A stretch of 58,390 nucleotides of DNA, taken from NCBI GenBank assembly GCA_023416955.1, contig JAEZGM010000040.1, forward strand, positions 1-58,390. The letters run 5' to 3'. Below, piece by piece: positions 7,770-15,450 of this stretch. Position 1 is the stretch's first letter; each line of letters starts with the position of its first letter. This DNA is from Bacillota bacterium. GTDB lineage: Bacteria; Bacillota; Clostridia; Oscillospirales; Acutalibacteraceae. The notes under the pieces were generated by a model that worked only from the letters and a program-made list of their open reading frames with translations, made no database searches and was not told where the DNA came from. The position numbers and the translations under genes were made by a program.

Positions 7770-7808
7770 AAAATCTGCCTGATGAATGTCCTTCGTCAGG
7801 CAGATTTT
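7770..7808. terminator. Intrinsic terminator
   Basis: A perfect 13-bp inverted repeat: AAAATCTGCCTGA (7770-7782) and TCAGGCAGATTTT (7796-7808). The A- and T-rich flanks let it work in both directions. It ends the aldolase transcript. Confidence 0.85.
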
Positions 7809-7832
7809 CATATGGCTCCGCTTCTTTCCTAT

Positions 7833-7862
7833 TTGACGCGGTTCGTAAGTTAATTGTATAAT
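7833..7862 (+). promoter_or_regulatory. Sigma-A promoter of the ABC-F gene
   Basis: TTGACG (7833-7838) and TATAAT (7857-7862) with an 18-bp spacer, about 50 bp upstream of the GTG start. Confidence 0.65.
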
Positions 7863-7911
7863 ATATTAAATAGATGATAATGAATAATGAAATAAAGAAG
7901 AGGATTACACA

Positions 7912-9705
7912 GTGCTGTTATTAACCGCGGAAAAAATTAAAAAAAGCTACAGTGAAAAAATACTGCTGAATGATGTTGTGCTGGGTATTAATACCGGCGA
8001 TAAAATCGGATTGATCGGCGTGAACGGAACCGGCAAATCCACGCTGCTGAAAATCATTGCGGGGGTGGAAACACCCGACAGCGGCTCCGTTACCAAATCC
8101 GGCGGCGTACAGGTGGGCTACCTTCCGCAGAACCCGGTGTTTGAAGAGGGCGCTACCGTGCTGCAGCAGGCGATGCGGGGCATTTCCCGGCAGCAGCGTG
8201 AATCCAAGGAGTATGAGTGCAAGTCGATTCTGACAAAGCTGGGCATCAGCGATTTTGACGAGCCGGTCGGCCATTTGTCCGGCGGGCAGAAAAAGCGCGT
8301 ATCGCTCGCGAGCGTACTTGCCGCCCCCTCGGATGTGCTAGTACTGGACGAGCCGACCAACCACATGGACAATGATATGGTTGACTGGCTTGAGGGCTAT
8401 TTGGCGCGCTACACCGGCGCCATTCTGATGGTGACGCACGACCGCTATTTTCTTGACCGTGTTACAAATAAAATTGTAGAGCTTCAGGACGGCAATCTGT
8501 ATTCCTACCCGGCGAACTACACGAAATACCTTGAGTTAAAAACAGAGCGGGAAGAAATGGTCGCTGCGAGTGAACGCAAACGGCAGGCTCTTTTAAAAAA
8601 GGAACTGGAATGGATTCAGCGCGGCGCACGCGCGCGCGGCACCAAGCAAAGATTCCGTGTGGAGCGCTTTGAGGAAATGAGCAGCCAATCGGTGCAGGCA
8701 GAGCAGGAAAAGCTGAAAATGAGCTCGATGAGCACAAGGCTGGGCAAAAAGATTATCGAGATTGACGGCATCTCCAAGCGCTACGGCGAAAGGGTTCTGA
8801 TTCGTGACTTTTCTTATAATCTGCTGCGCGGCGACCGCATTGGCATTATCGGCGCAAACGGCTGCGGGAAATCCACGTTTTTAAAGATCATTATGGGAAC
8901 GGTTCAGGCGGACGGTGGAACGGTCACCATCGGGGAAACCGTGCGCATCGGCTATTTCTCACAGGAGTGCGAGGAAATGGACACGTCCCTGCGCACCATC
9001 GACTACATTAAGGATATCTCGGCGGAGGTAGAAACGCCGGAGGGAACGCTGACAGCCTCCCAGATGCTTGAAAAGTTTCTGTTTACCTCCGATTTGCAGT
9101 ATTCCGCCATCGGCAGGCTTTCCGGCGGGGAACGCCGCCGCCTGTATCTGCTCGGAATTCTGATGCAGGCGCCCAATGTACTGCTGTTCGACGAACCCAC
9201 CAACGATCTCGACATTCAAACGCTCACCATTCTTGAGGATTATCTTCAGGGCTTTTCCGGCGCGGTGATTGTCGTGTCGCACGACCGCTATTTTCTGGAC
9301 AAAGTCGCGGAGCATATCTTTTCCTTTGAGCAGGACGGCAACATCCGCGATTATTTGGGCGGTTATACGGACTATATGGCGGAGCGAAAGCAGAATGCAC
9401 CGCAGGAGGGAAAGGAAGCGCCTCAAAAGCCGAAGAACAGCTACCGCAATAAATCCGATAAATTGAAATTCACGTTCAAGGAACAGCGTGAATTCAATGA
9501 GATTGACGGCGTGATCGCCGGGCTTGAACAGGAAATTTCTGCGGTCGGCGAGGAAACGGTTCAGCAGGCCAGTAACTACGCTGCGCTGCCGGAACTGATC
9601 GCAAAGAAGGAAGCGCTGGAGGCGGAGCTCAGCGAAAAAATGGATCGCTGGGTTTACCTGAACGATTTGGCGGATCAGATAGAAAAGCAAATCAATGGAA
9701 ATTAA
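7912..9705 (+). CDS. ABC-F family ATPase with Uup-type C-terminal coiled coil
   Basis: 597 residues with two complete ABC nucleotide-binding domains and no membrane segment. The first has GVNGTGKST near residue 37, LSGGQKKRVSLA and LDEPTNHMD. The second has GANGCGKST near 317, LSGGERRRLYLL and FDEPTNDLD. A charged linker of about 80 residues (RARGTKQRFRVERFEEM) joins them. The last 90 residues are a predicted coiled coil, as in Uup/TaeA-type members. ABC-F proteins act on the ribosome in translation or antibiotic protection; Uup also affects DNA transactions. The start is GTG at 7912 with AGAAGAGG upstream. The EQ2-type catalytic Glu is present in both domains. The exact subfamily is not resolved here. 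Confidence 0.9.
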   Translation: MLLLTAEKIKKSYSEKILLNDVVLGINTGDKIGLIGVNGTGKSTLLKIIAGVETPDSGSVTKSGGVQVGYLPQNPVFEEGATVLQQAMRGISRQQRESKEYECKSILTKLGISDFDEPVGHLSGGQKKRVSLASVLAAPSDVLVLDEPTNHMDNDMVDWLEGYLARYTGAILMVTHDRYFLDRVTNKIVELQDGNLYSYPANYTKYLELKTEREEMVAASERKRQALLKKELEWIQRGARARGTKQRFRVERFEEMSSQSVQAEQEKLKMSSMSTRLGKKIIEIDGISKRYGERVLIRDFSYNLLRGDRIGIIGANGCGKSTFLKIIMGTVQADGGTVTIGETVRIGYFSQECEEMDTSLRTIDYIKDISAEVETPEGTLTASQMLEKFLFTSDLQYSAIGRLSGGERRRLYLLGILMQAPNVLLFDEPTNDLDIQTLTILEDYLQGFSGAVIVVSHDRYFLDKVAEHIFSFEQDGNIRDYLGGYTDYMAERKQNAPQEGKEAPQKPKNSYRNKSDKLKFTFKEQREFNEIDGVIAGLEQEISAVGEETVQQASNYAALPELIAKKEALEAELSEKMDRWVYLNDLADQIEKQINGN

Positions 9706-9791
9706 AGGGATTGTTTTCGGGTTTTGCGCGTCCCGGAAGCCTTTTTCCAAAGCGCACCCAGACAAATTTCTACAATTGGCAGAAAAAACTA

Positions 9792-9820
9792 TTGCAAATT
9801 ATTGAAATATCTTTTATAAT
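9792..9820 (+). promoter_or_regulatory. Sigma-A promoter of the polyamine operon
   Basis: TTGCAA (9792-9797) and TATAAT (9815-9820) with a 17-bp spacer. Predicted start of transcription is near 9827, over 400 nt ahead of speD. Confidence 0.75.
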
Positions 9821-9826
9821 GCAATA

Positions 9827-10151
9827 GCGAAGAGGAGAACAGTTCTTCTTAGCAGTGAATTTTTTGACCATCCGCTCTATTGAGGGATTAAGGCCAGACG
9901 GACAGCCGGGTCAAAAGCCGAAATTGGCAACTTTGTTGCCTTATTGATCGAGCCATCGGGTTCGGAACTTTATGGGTTGGCTGCATTTCAGCCATGTGCA
10001 TTCACTTGCGCAAACACTTATAACGGTCAATAAGAGTAGTAAAAGTAATTCCTTGCTATATAGACTCTGATCACCTCAAATGCTGAAAATGCGTTTTGTA
10101 CCCTTCCTTGGGGGTCGCCAGGCGCTGGATAACAGTCCATTTGATTGTATT
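9827..10151 (+). promoter_or_regulatory. Structured 5' leader of the polyamine operon, candidate riboswitch aptamer
   Basis: A long ORF-free leader with nested pairings readable by eye. TTTTGACC near 9869 pairs with GGTCAAAA near 9909. TCCG/CGGA and CTC/GAG stems lie inside that arm and enclose a purine-rich loop (GGATTAAGGCCAGA). GGCAAC-TTT-GTTGCC forms a tight hairpin near 9926-9940, enclosed by CCGAA/TTCGG. GGCTG/CAGCC forms another near 9979-9993. Further stems (ACCC/GGGT, CCAG/CTGG) lie just before the terminator at 10152. I do not recognise the SAM-I, lysine, T-box or other common consensus. The ligand is unknown; a polyamine, SAM or arginine would fit the genes. Confidence 0.55.
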
Positions 10152-10201
10152 GCCCGAGTGTGTTGCTGTAATGTTTGTACAGCCGCGCATTCGGGCTTTT
10201 T
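10152..10201 (+). terminator. Intrinsic terminator in the speD leader (attenuator)
   Basis: A 19-base arm beginning GCCCGAGTG (10152-10170) pairs with 10178-10196 (ending CATTCGGGC) with several G-U pairs around a 7-nt loop, followed by TTTTT. It lies between the operon promoter and speD, 33 nt before the start codon. It would therefore stop transcription before the first gene unless an alternative fold intervenes. Confidence 0.8.
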
Positions 10202-10234
10202 GTATTGTATTTTTAATGATAGGGAGACGGCGGC

Positions 10235-10996
10235 ATGGAGAACAAACTGAAGCTGTACGGATTCAACAACCTGACAAAATCCCTCAGCTTTAATATTTAT
10301 GATGTCTGCTACGCAAAAACGGAGCGTGAGCAGCGGGAGTATATCGCCTATATTGACGAACAGTATAATTCGGACAGACTGACCAGTATCATGCATCATC
10401 TCGCCGATATGATCGGCGCGCAGGTGCTGAACGTGAGCAAGCAGGACTATGACCCGCAGGGCGCCAGCGTGACTCTGCTTTTAGCGGAGGAACCGGTTCA
10501 GGCTCCCACCGACGACACGATTCTGGCGCACCTTGACAAGAGCCATATTACGGTGCATACATTTCCCGAGTACCACCCCGAAACCTGTATCGCGACCTTT
10601 AGGGTCGATATCGACATCGCAACTTGCGGGCACATTACGCCGCTGCACACGCTGGATTACCTCATCGGCAGCTTTGACTCCGATATTATTACGGTCGATT
10701 ACCGTGTACGCGGGTTCACCCGCAATATGGACGGGCAGAAGGTATTCATGGATCAGAAAATCACGTCGATTCAGGATTTTATTGACCCGGATATCCTTCA
10801 TAAGTATGATGCGATCGACATCAATGTGTATGAAGCGAATCTGTTCCACAGCAAAATGATGCTGAAGGAACTGAATCTGCAAAACTATCTTTTCAATACG
10901 GATATTTACGAGCTTTCGCCGCGTGTGCGCCTTTCCATTATGGAAAGCCTGCACAGGGAAATGCTTGAAATTTTCAGCGGACGGAACATTTATTGA
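10235..10996 (+). CDS. speD: S-adenosylmethionine decarboxylase proenzyme
   Basis: 253 residues, matching the E. coli-type (class 1A) AdoMet decarboxylase, longer than the 120-130-residue B. subtilis type. The self-cleavage site is visible in HLDKSHITVHTFPE. Ser103 after Lys would become the N-terminal pyruvoyl group of the alpha chain, leaving a beta chain of 102 residues. The product, decarboxylated SAM, is the aminopropyl donor for SpeE. The ATG at 10235 follows AGGGAGACGG. It is the first gene of the polyamine operon and lies downstream of the attenuator. Its TGA stop overlaps a TTG that opens the next frame. Confidence 0.92.
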   Translation: MENKLKLYGFNNLTKSLSFNIYDVCYAKTEREQREYIAYIDEQYNSDRLTSIMHHLADMIGAQVLNVSKQDYDPQGASVTLLLAEEPVQAPTDDTILAHLDKSHITVHTFPEYHPETCIATFRVDIDIATCGHITPLHTLDYLIGSFDSDIITVDYRVRGFTRNMDGQKVFMDQKITSIQDFIDPDILHKYDAIDINVYEANLFHSKMMLKELNLQNYLFNTDIYELSPRVRLSIMESLHREMLEIFSGRNIY

Positions 10997-11031
10997 ATCC
11001 GTCATTTTCAGGAAAAGAGGATTACTGCGCA

Positions 11032-12486
11032 TTGGAGAAACTGAACCAATCCCGCGCTCCCCTGATGGAAGCGCTTGAAGAATTTAAAGCCATGCGGGTC
11101 GTCCCGTTTGACGTTCCCGGTCACAAGCGGGGAAAGGGCAACCCCGAGCTGACGGCGTTTCTCGGCAAGGACTGTTTGAGTGTGGACGTAAACAGCATGA
11201 AACCGCTCGACAACCTCTGCCACCCGGTCAGCGTGATTAAAGAAGCCGAGGAGCTTGCCGCCGAAGCCTTCGGCGCTGCGCACGCGTTTTTTATGGTGGG
11301 GGGAACGACCTCCGGCGTGCAGAGTATGGTGCTGACCGCCTGCGGCAGGGGGGACAAACTCATTCTGCCGCGCAATGTGCACCGCAGCGTCATTAACGCG
11401 ATGATTTTGTGCGGTGCGGTTCCGATTTATGTGAACCCCGAAACGGACGAGCGCCTTGGCATTTCGCTCGGAATGAGTCTGGCGGGCGTTCAAAGAGCGG
11501 TCGCCGCCCACCCCGACGCAAAGGCCATTCTGGTCAATAACCCGACCTATTACGGCATCTGCTCCAATATTTCCGAAATTACAAAAATTGCCCACGACCA
11601 CGGTATGCTACTGCTTGCGGACGAAGCACACGGTACGCATTTTTATTTCGGAAAAAATCTGCCGCTTTCCGCCATGCGAGCGGGGGCCGACATGGCCGCG
11701 GTCAGCATGCATAAGTCCGGCGGTTCGTTGACCCAGAGCAGCCTGCTGCTGGCGGGGCCGAATGTAAATTCCAATTATGTCCGTCAGGTCATCAACCTGA
11801 CCCAGACGACCAGCGGAAGCTACCTGCTGCTTTCCAGCCTCGACATTTCCAGAAGGAATCTCGCCCTGCGCGGCGAAGATATTTTTGACCATGTACAGAG
11901 CCTGACGGCCTATGCCCGTGAGGAGATCAACCGCATCGGCGACTATTACGCCTACGGGCGGGAGCTTGTCAACGGCGACACCGTTTTCGACTTCGACGAA
12001 ACCAAGCTGAGCGTGAACACGCTGGGCGCCGGCCTTGCCGGAATCGAGGTTTACGATATTCTGCGCGATGAGTACGACATTCAGACGGAGTTTGGTGACC
12101 TCGGCAATATTCTGGCATATGTGTCCGTCGGCGACCGTGAACGCGACATCGAACGCCTTGTCAGCGCGCTGGCTGATATCCGCCGCCGCTACAAACGCGA
12201 CAAGGCCAACCTGATGAAGCAGGAATACATTGCGCCGCAGGTTGAAATTTCACCGCAGGAAGCGTTTTACGCGCCGAAGGTCAGCTTGCCGATCGAGCAG
12301 ACCTGCGGGGAAATCTGCAGCGAGTTCGTCATGTGCTACCCGCCCGGAATTCCGATTCTTGCGCCGGGCGAGCGCATTACGAAGGATATTCTGGATTATA
12401 TCCGCTATGCCGGTGAAAAAGGCTGTTCGCTGACCGGGCCGGAGGATTTGAACATTCAGCGGCTCAATGTAATAAGGTCTTGTTGA
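11032..12486 (+). CDS. speA: Arginine/lysine/ornithine decarboxylase, PLP fold type I (probable arginine decarboxylase)
   Basis: 484 residues from the TTG at 11032, a length typical of B. subtilis SpeA-type decarboxylases, which lack the N-terminal wing domain of the inducible enzymes. The family N-terminus reads PLMEALEEFKAM and VPFDVPGHKRGKG. The PLP lysine is Lys228 in SMHKSGGSLTQSS, and the cofactor Asp is in LLLADEAHGTHF. The C-terminal domain ends with the YPPGIPILAPGE substrate-entry segment. An in-frame TTG at 10993 overlaps the speD stop, but GGAAAAGAGG precedes 11032 (11 nt), which I prefer. The neighbouring speB makes arginine to agmatine the likely reaction; lysine or ornithine decarboxylation cannot be excluded. 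Confidence 0.87.
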   Translation: MEKLNQSRAPLMEALEEFKAMRVVPFDVPGHKRGKGNPELTAFLGKDCLSVDVNSMKPLDNLCHPVSVIKEAEELAAEAFGAAHAFFMVGGTTSGVQSMVLTACGRGDKLILPRNVHRSVINAMILCGAVPIYVNPETDERLGISLGMSLAGVQRAVAAHPDAKAILVNNPTYYGICSNISEITKIAHDHGMLLLADEAHGTHFYFGKNLPLSAMRAGADMAAVSMHKSGGSLTQSSLLLAGPNVNSNYVRQVINLTQTTSGSYLLLSSLDISRRNLALRGEDIFDHVQSLTAYAREEINRIGDYYAYGRELVNGDTVFDFDETKLSVNTLGAGLAGIEVYDILRDEYDIQTEFGDLGNILAYVSVGDRERDIERLVSALADIRRRYKRDKANLMKQEYIAPQVEISPQEAFYAPKVSLPIEQTCGEICSEFVMCYPPGIPILAPGERITKDILDYIRYAGEKGCSLTGPEDLNIQRLNVIRSC

Positions 12487-12503
12487 CCTTGTTAACAAGA
12501 CCT
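12475..12503 (+). repeat. Intercistronic hairpin over the speA stop codon
   Basis: Perfect 10-bp arms AGGTCTTGTT (12475-12484) and AACAAGACCT (12494-12503) around 9 nt, ending just before the speE RBS. The arm sequence matches the tip of the family-A terminal repeat (compare position 254), so this may be a minimal remnant of that element. It has no T-run and is not a terminator. Confidence 0.55.
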
Positions 12504-12516
12504 AAAGGAGTATAAA

Positions 12517-13371
12517 ATGTCTTTAACATTTACGGAGATGCACACGCCGCGCGTGGGGCTTTCGATTGAAGTCAAGCGCCAGCTTTGCTGTGAACAGAGC
12601 GATTTTCAGCGCATCGAAATCTTTGACAGCGAGGAATTCGGAAAATTCCTTACGCTGGACGGGTACATGATGTGCACCGAAAAGGATGAGTTTATTTACC
12701 ATGAAATGATGGTACATGTGCCGATGGCGGTTAACCCGAAAGCCGAACGCGTGCTGGTCATCGGCGGGGGCGACGGCGGCGCGGTGCGCGAGCTTTGCCG
12801 TTATCCTTCCGTGAAGCACATTGACCTTGTGGAAATTGACCGGCGGGTCGTGGAACTCTGCATGAAGTACCTGCCCGCCATTTCGTCGGCGCTGACTGAC
12901 CCGCGTGTGACCATGCATTTTCAGGACGGCCTGCGCTTTGTGCGCGGCTGTGAAAACGAGTACGACCTGATTCTGGTGGACTCCACCGACCCGTTCGGGC
13001 CGGGCGAGGGGCTTTTTACCCGCGAGTTCTACGGGCACTGCTACAAGGCGCTGAAAGACGACGGCATCATGGTGAACCAGAATGAAAGCCCGTTTTACGA
13101 GGACGACGCGAAAGCGATGCAGCGCGCGCATCAGCGCATTGCGGCCACCTTCCCGGTTTGCCGCCTGTATCAGGCACATATTCCGTCGTACCCCTCCGGT
13201 CACTGGATGTTTGGTTTTGCATCCAAAGGCCTGCACCCGATTCGGGATATGCAGGCACAGGCATGGAAGTCCTTGCATCTGGTTACGCGTTATTACAATA
13301 CGAATCTGCACCGCGCTTCGTTTGCGCTGCCGACTTATGTAGAGGAGCTGATGAAAGATGTTGAACAGTAA
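12517..13371 (+). CDS. speE: Spermidine synthase (polyamine aminopropyltransferase)
   Basis: 284 residues, the usual SpeE length. The Rossmann SAM-binding motif is VLVIGGGDGGAVRE, followed by DLVEIDRRVVE (acidic residue for the nucleoside). The catalytic aspartate region is ILVDSTDPFGPGEGLF, and the YHEMMVHVP gate segment is near residue 65. It transfers the aminopropyl group of decarboxylated SAM to putrescine. AAGGAG precedes the ATG at 12517. The 3' end overlaps speB by 14 bp, indicating translational coupling. Together with speD it makes a complete dcSAM-dependent route. Confidence 0.93.
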   Translation: MSLTFTEMHTPRVGLSIEVKRQLCCEQSDFQRIEIFDSEEFGKFLTLDGYMMCTEKDEFIYHEMMVHVPMAVNPKAERVLVIGGGDGGAVRELCRYPSVKHIDLVEIDRRVVELCMKYLPAISSALTDPRVTMHFQDGLRFVRGCENEYDLILVDSTDPFGPGEGLFTREFYGHCYKALKDDGIMVNQNESPFYEDDAKAMQRAHQRIAATFPVCRLYQAHIPSYPSGHWMFGFASKGLHPIRDMQAQAWKSLHLVTRYYNTNLHRASFALPTYVEELMKDVEQ

Positions 13372-14227
13372 TCTTACCGGATTTATGGGCTGCGACGCTT
13401 CCTATGAAGAAGCTGAAATCGTTCTGTTCGGCGCGCCGTTTGACTCCACGGCAAGCTTCCGTCCGGGCACCCGCTTTGCCAGCCGCGCAATGCGTGAAGC
13501 CTCCTTCGGACTCGAAACCTACAGTCCGTATCTGGACGCGGATTTGGAGGACTGCGCCGTATTCGACGCGGGTGACCCCGAGCTGTGCATCGGCGACAGC
13601 ACGCTTGCTTTGGCAGAAATTGAGCGGGTCAGCCGTGAGATTTTTCAGGACGGCAAGCTGCCGGTGCTGCTCGGCGGGGAGCATCTGGTCACGCTGGGCG
13701 TTGTTCGCGAAGCCATAAAAAAATACCCGAATCTAAATATTATTCATTTTGACGCGCACACCGATTTGCGGGAGGATTACCTCGGCGCGCGCCTTTCCCA
13801 CGCGACCGTGCTGCGCCGCTGCTGGGACTTGCTGGGCGACGGTCGCATTCGTCAGTTTGGTATCCGTTCGGGATTAAAAGAGGAATTCGAGTGGGCGAAA
13901 GAACACACTTCCATGCACCGGTTCAACTTTGACGGGCTGGAGGAAACCGTCCGCTCCCTTTCCGGTCAGCCGGTTTATTTCACGGTCGACCTTGATGTCA
14001 TGGACCCCTCCATATTCCCCGGTACGGGCACGCCGGAGCCGGGCGGCGTATCATTCTTAGAGCTGATGGCGGCAATGCGCACGGTGGCGCAGGGCTGCAA
14101 CCTCATTGGCTGTGATTTAGTGGAATTAAGTCCCGCGCTCGACCAAAGCGGCGTGTCCACCGTTGTGGCGTGCAAGCTGTTGCGCGAGCTGCTGCTGGAA
14201 CTTTCAAATAAAAAGAAACCTGAATAA
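13358..14227 (+). CDS. speB: Agmatinase (ureohydrolase family)
   Basis: 289 residues of the arginase/agmatinase family, which uses a binuclear Mn2+ centre. Metal ligands are visible in GGEHLVTLG, HFDAHTD (about residues 130-136) and FTVDLDVMDPSIFPGTGTPEPGG. It hydrolyses agmatine to putrescine and urea, consistent with an arginine decarboxylase two genes upstream. The ATG at 13358 lies inside the 3' end of speE. Proclavaminate amidinohydrolase or guanidinobutyrase are alternative members of this family, but the operon favours agmatinase. Confidence 0.92.
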   Translation: MLNSNLTGFMGCDASYEEAEIVLFGAPFDSTASFRPGTRFASRAMREASFGLETYSPYLDADLEDCAVFDAGDPELCIGDSTLALAEIERVSREIFQDGKLPVLLGGEHLVTLGVVREAIKKYPNLNIIHFDAHTDLREDYLGARLSHATVLRRCWDLLGDGRIRQFGIRSGLKEEFEWAKEHTSMHRFNFDGLEETVRSLSGQPVYFTVDLDVMDPSIFPGTGTPEPGGVSFLELMAAMRTVAQGCNLIGCDLVELSPALDQSGVSTVVACKLLRELLLELSNKKKPE

Positions 14228-14243
14228 CAAGGAGGAAATCAAC

Positions 14244-15449
14244 ATGGGAAAAGCGTTAATTATCGGCTGCGGCGGCGTCGCCGGTGTAGCCATTCAGAAG
14301 TGCTGCCAGAATTCCGTGGCGTTTACCGAAATCTGCATTGCCAGCCGTACTAAGTCAAAATGCGACGCGCTTGCGGCGAAGCTTGCCGGCTCCAATGTCA
14401 AGACCAAAATCACAACGGCGCAGGTGAACGCGGACGATGTGAACGAACTGATCGCACTCATCGAAAGCGTAAAGCCGGACGTTGTTTTGAATCTGGCGCT
14501 GCCGTATCAGGATCTTCATATCATGGACGCGTGTCTTGCCACAAAGACCAGCTATGTCGACACCGCGAACTACGAGCCGGAGGACACCGCGAAGTTCGAG
14601 TATAAATGGCAGTGGGAGTACCGCGAAAAGTTTAAGGAAGCCGGTATTACGGCGCTTTTGGGCAGCGGGTTTGACCCCGGCGTGACCGGCGTGTTTTCCG
14701 CTTACGCCATGAAGCATCAGTTTGATGAAATTCATGAAATTGATATTCTGGACTGCAACGGCGGCGACCACGGCTATCCGTTTGCCACGAACTTCAATCC
14801 CGAAATCAATATCCGCGAGGTTTCCGCAAAGGGCAGCTACTGGGAAAACGGGCACTGGGTCGAAACCGAGCCGATGGAAATCAAGCGCGAGTATGATTTT
14901 AAGAGCGTCGGTAAAAAGGATATGTACCTGCTGCATCATGAGGAGCTGGAAAGCCTTGCGCTGAACATCAAGGGAATCAAGCGGATTCGCTTCTTCATGA
15001 CGTTTGGGCAGAGCTACCTCAATCACCTGCGCTGTCTGGAAGACGTGGGCATGACCAGCATCGAGCCGATCAACTACAACGGTATGGAAATTGTGCCGCT
15101 TCAGTTTTTGAAGGCCGTTCTGCCCGACCCGGCTTCGCTGGGGCCGCGCACCGTCGGCAAGACCAACATCGGCTGTATTTTCCGCGGCGTAAAGGACGGA
15201 AAAGAAAAAGATTACTATCTTTATAATATCTGCGACCATCAGGAATGCTACCGCGAGGTCGGCAGCCAGGCCATCAGCTATACCACCGGCGTGCCCGCCA
15301 TGATCGGTGCGATGCTCGTGATGAACGGCACCTGGTCGAAGCCCGGTGTGTTCAATATAGAGGAGTTTGACCCCGATCCGTTTATGGACGCGCTGAATCA
15401 GTGGGGACTGCCGTGGGAAGAGGACTTTTCCCCGGTGCTGGTGCCGTGA
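14244..15449 (+). CDS. Carboxyspermidine (carboxynorspermidine) dehydrogenase, saccharopine dehydrogenase-like
   Basis: 401 residues of the Lys1/saccharopine dehydrogenase family, with the N-terminal NADPH loop ALIIGCGGVAGVAIQKC and the segment TSYVDTANYEPED. Members of this length paired with nspC are CASDH/CANSDH. They reductively condense L-aspartate-semialdehyde with putrescine (or diaminopropane) to carboxyspermidine (or carboxynorspermidine). The ATG at 14244 is preceded by AAGGAGG; an upstream in-frame ATG inside speB is not used. The stop is 1 bp before the nspC start. Its presence beside speD/speE gives the operon a second spermidine route. Confidence 0.88.
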   Translation: MGKALIIGCGGVAGVAIQKCCQNSVAFTEICIASRTKSKCDALAAKLAGSNVKTKITTAQVNADDVNELIALIESVKPDVVLNLALPYQDLHIMDACLATKTSYVDTANYEPEDTAKFEYKWQWEYREKFKEAGITALLGSGFDPGVTGVFSAYAMKHQFDEIHEIDILDCNGGDHGYPFATNFNPEINIREVSAKGSYWENGHWVETEPMEIKREYDFKSVGKKDMYLLHHEELESLALNIKGIKRIRFFMTFGQSYLNHLRCLEDVGMTSIEPINYNGMEIVPLQFLKAVLPDPASLGPRTVGKTNIGCIFRGVKDGKEKDYYLYNICDHQECYREVGSQAISYTTGVPAMIGAMLVMNGTWSKPGVFNIEEFDPDPFMDALNQWGLPWEEDFSPVLVP

Positions 15450-15450
15450 G

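Noticed and set aside
8959..9765. Minus-strand ORF of 268 codons opposite the ABC-F gene
   Set aside because: Shadow frame with no family motifs; the + strand ABC signatures are unambiguous.
9827..10151. T-box leader as an explanation for the speD attenuator
   Set aside because: The T-box antiterminator consensus (AGGGTGGNACCGCG) is not present before the terminator, and no specifier-loop arrangement could be found.
14355..15239. Long minus-strand ORF (294 codons) opposite the carboxyspermidine dehydrogenase
   Set aside because: It lies wholly opposite a gene with clear family motifs, has no RBS, and its translation has no recognisable domain; it reflects the codon bias of the + strand gene.
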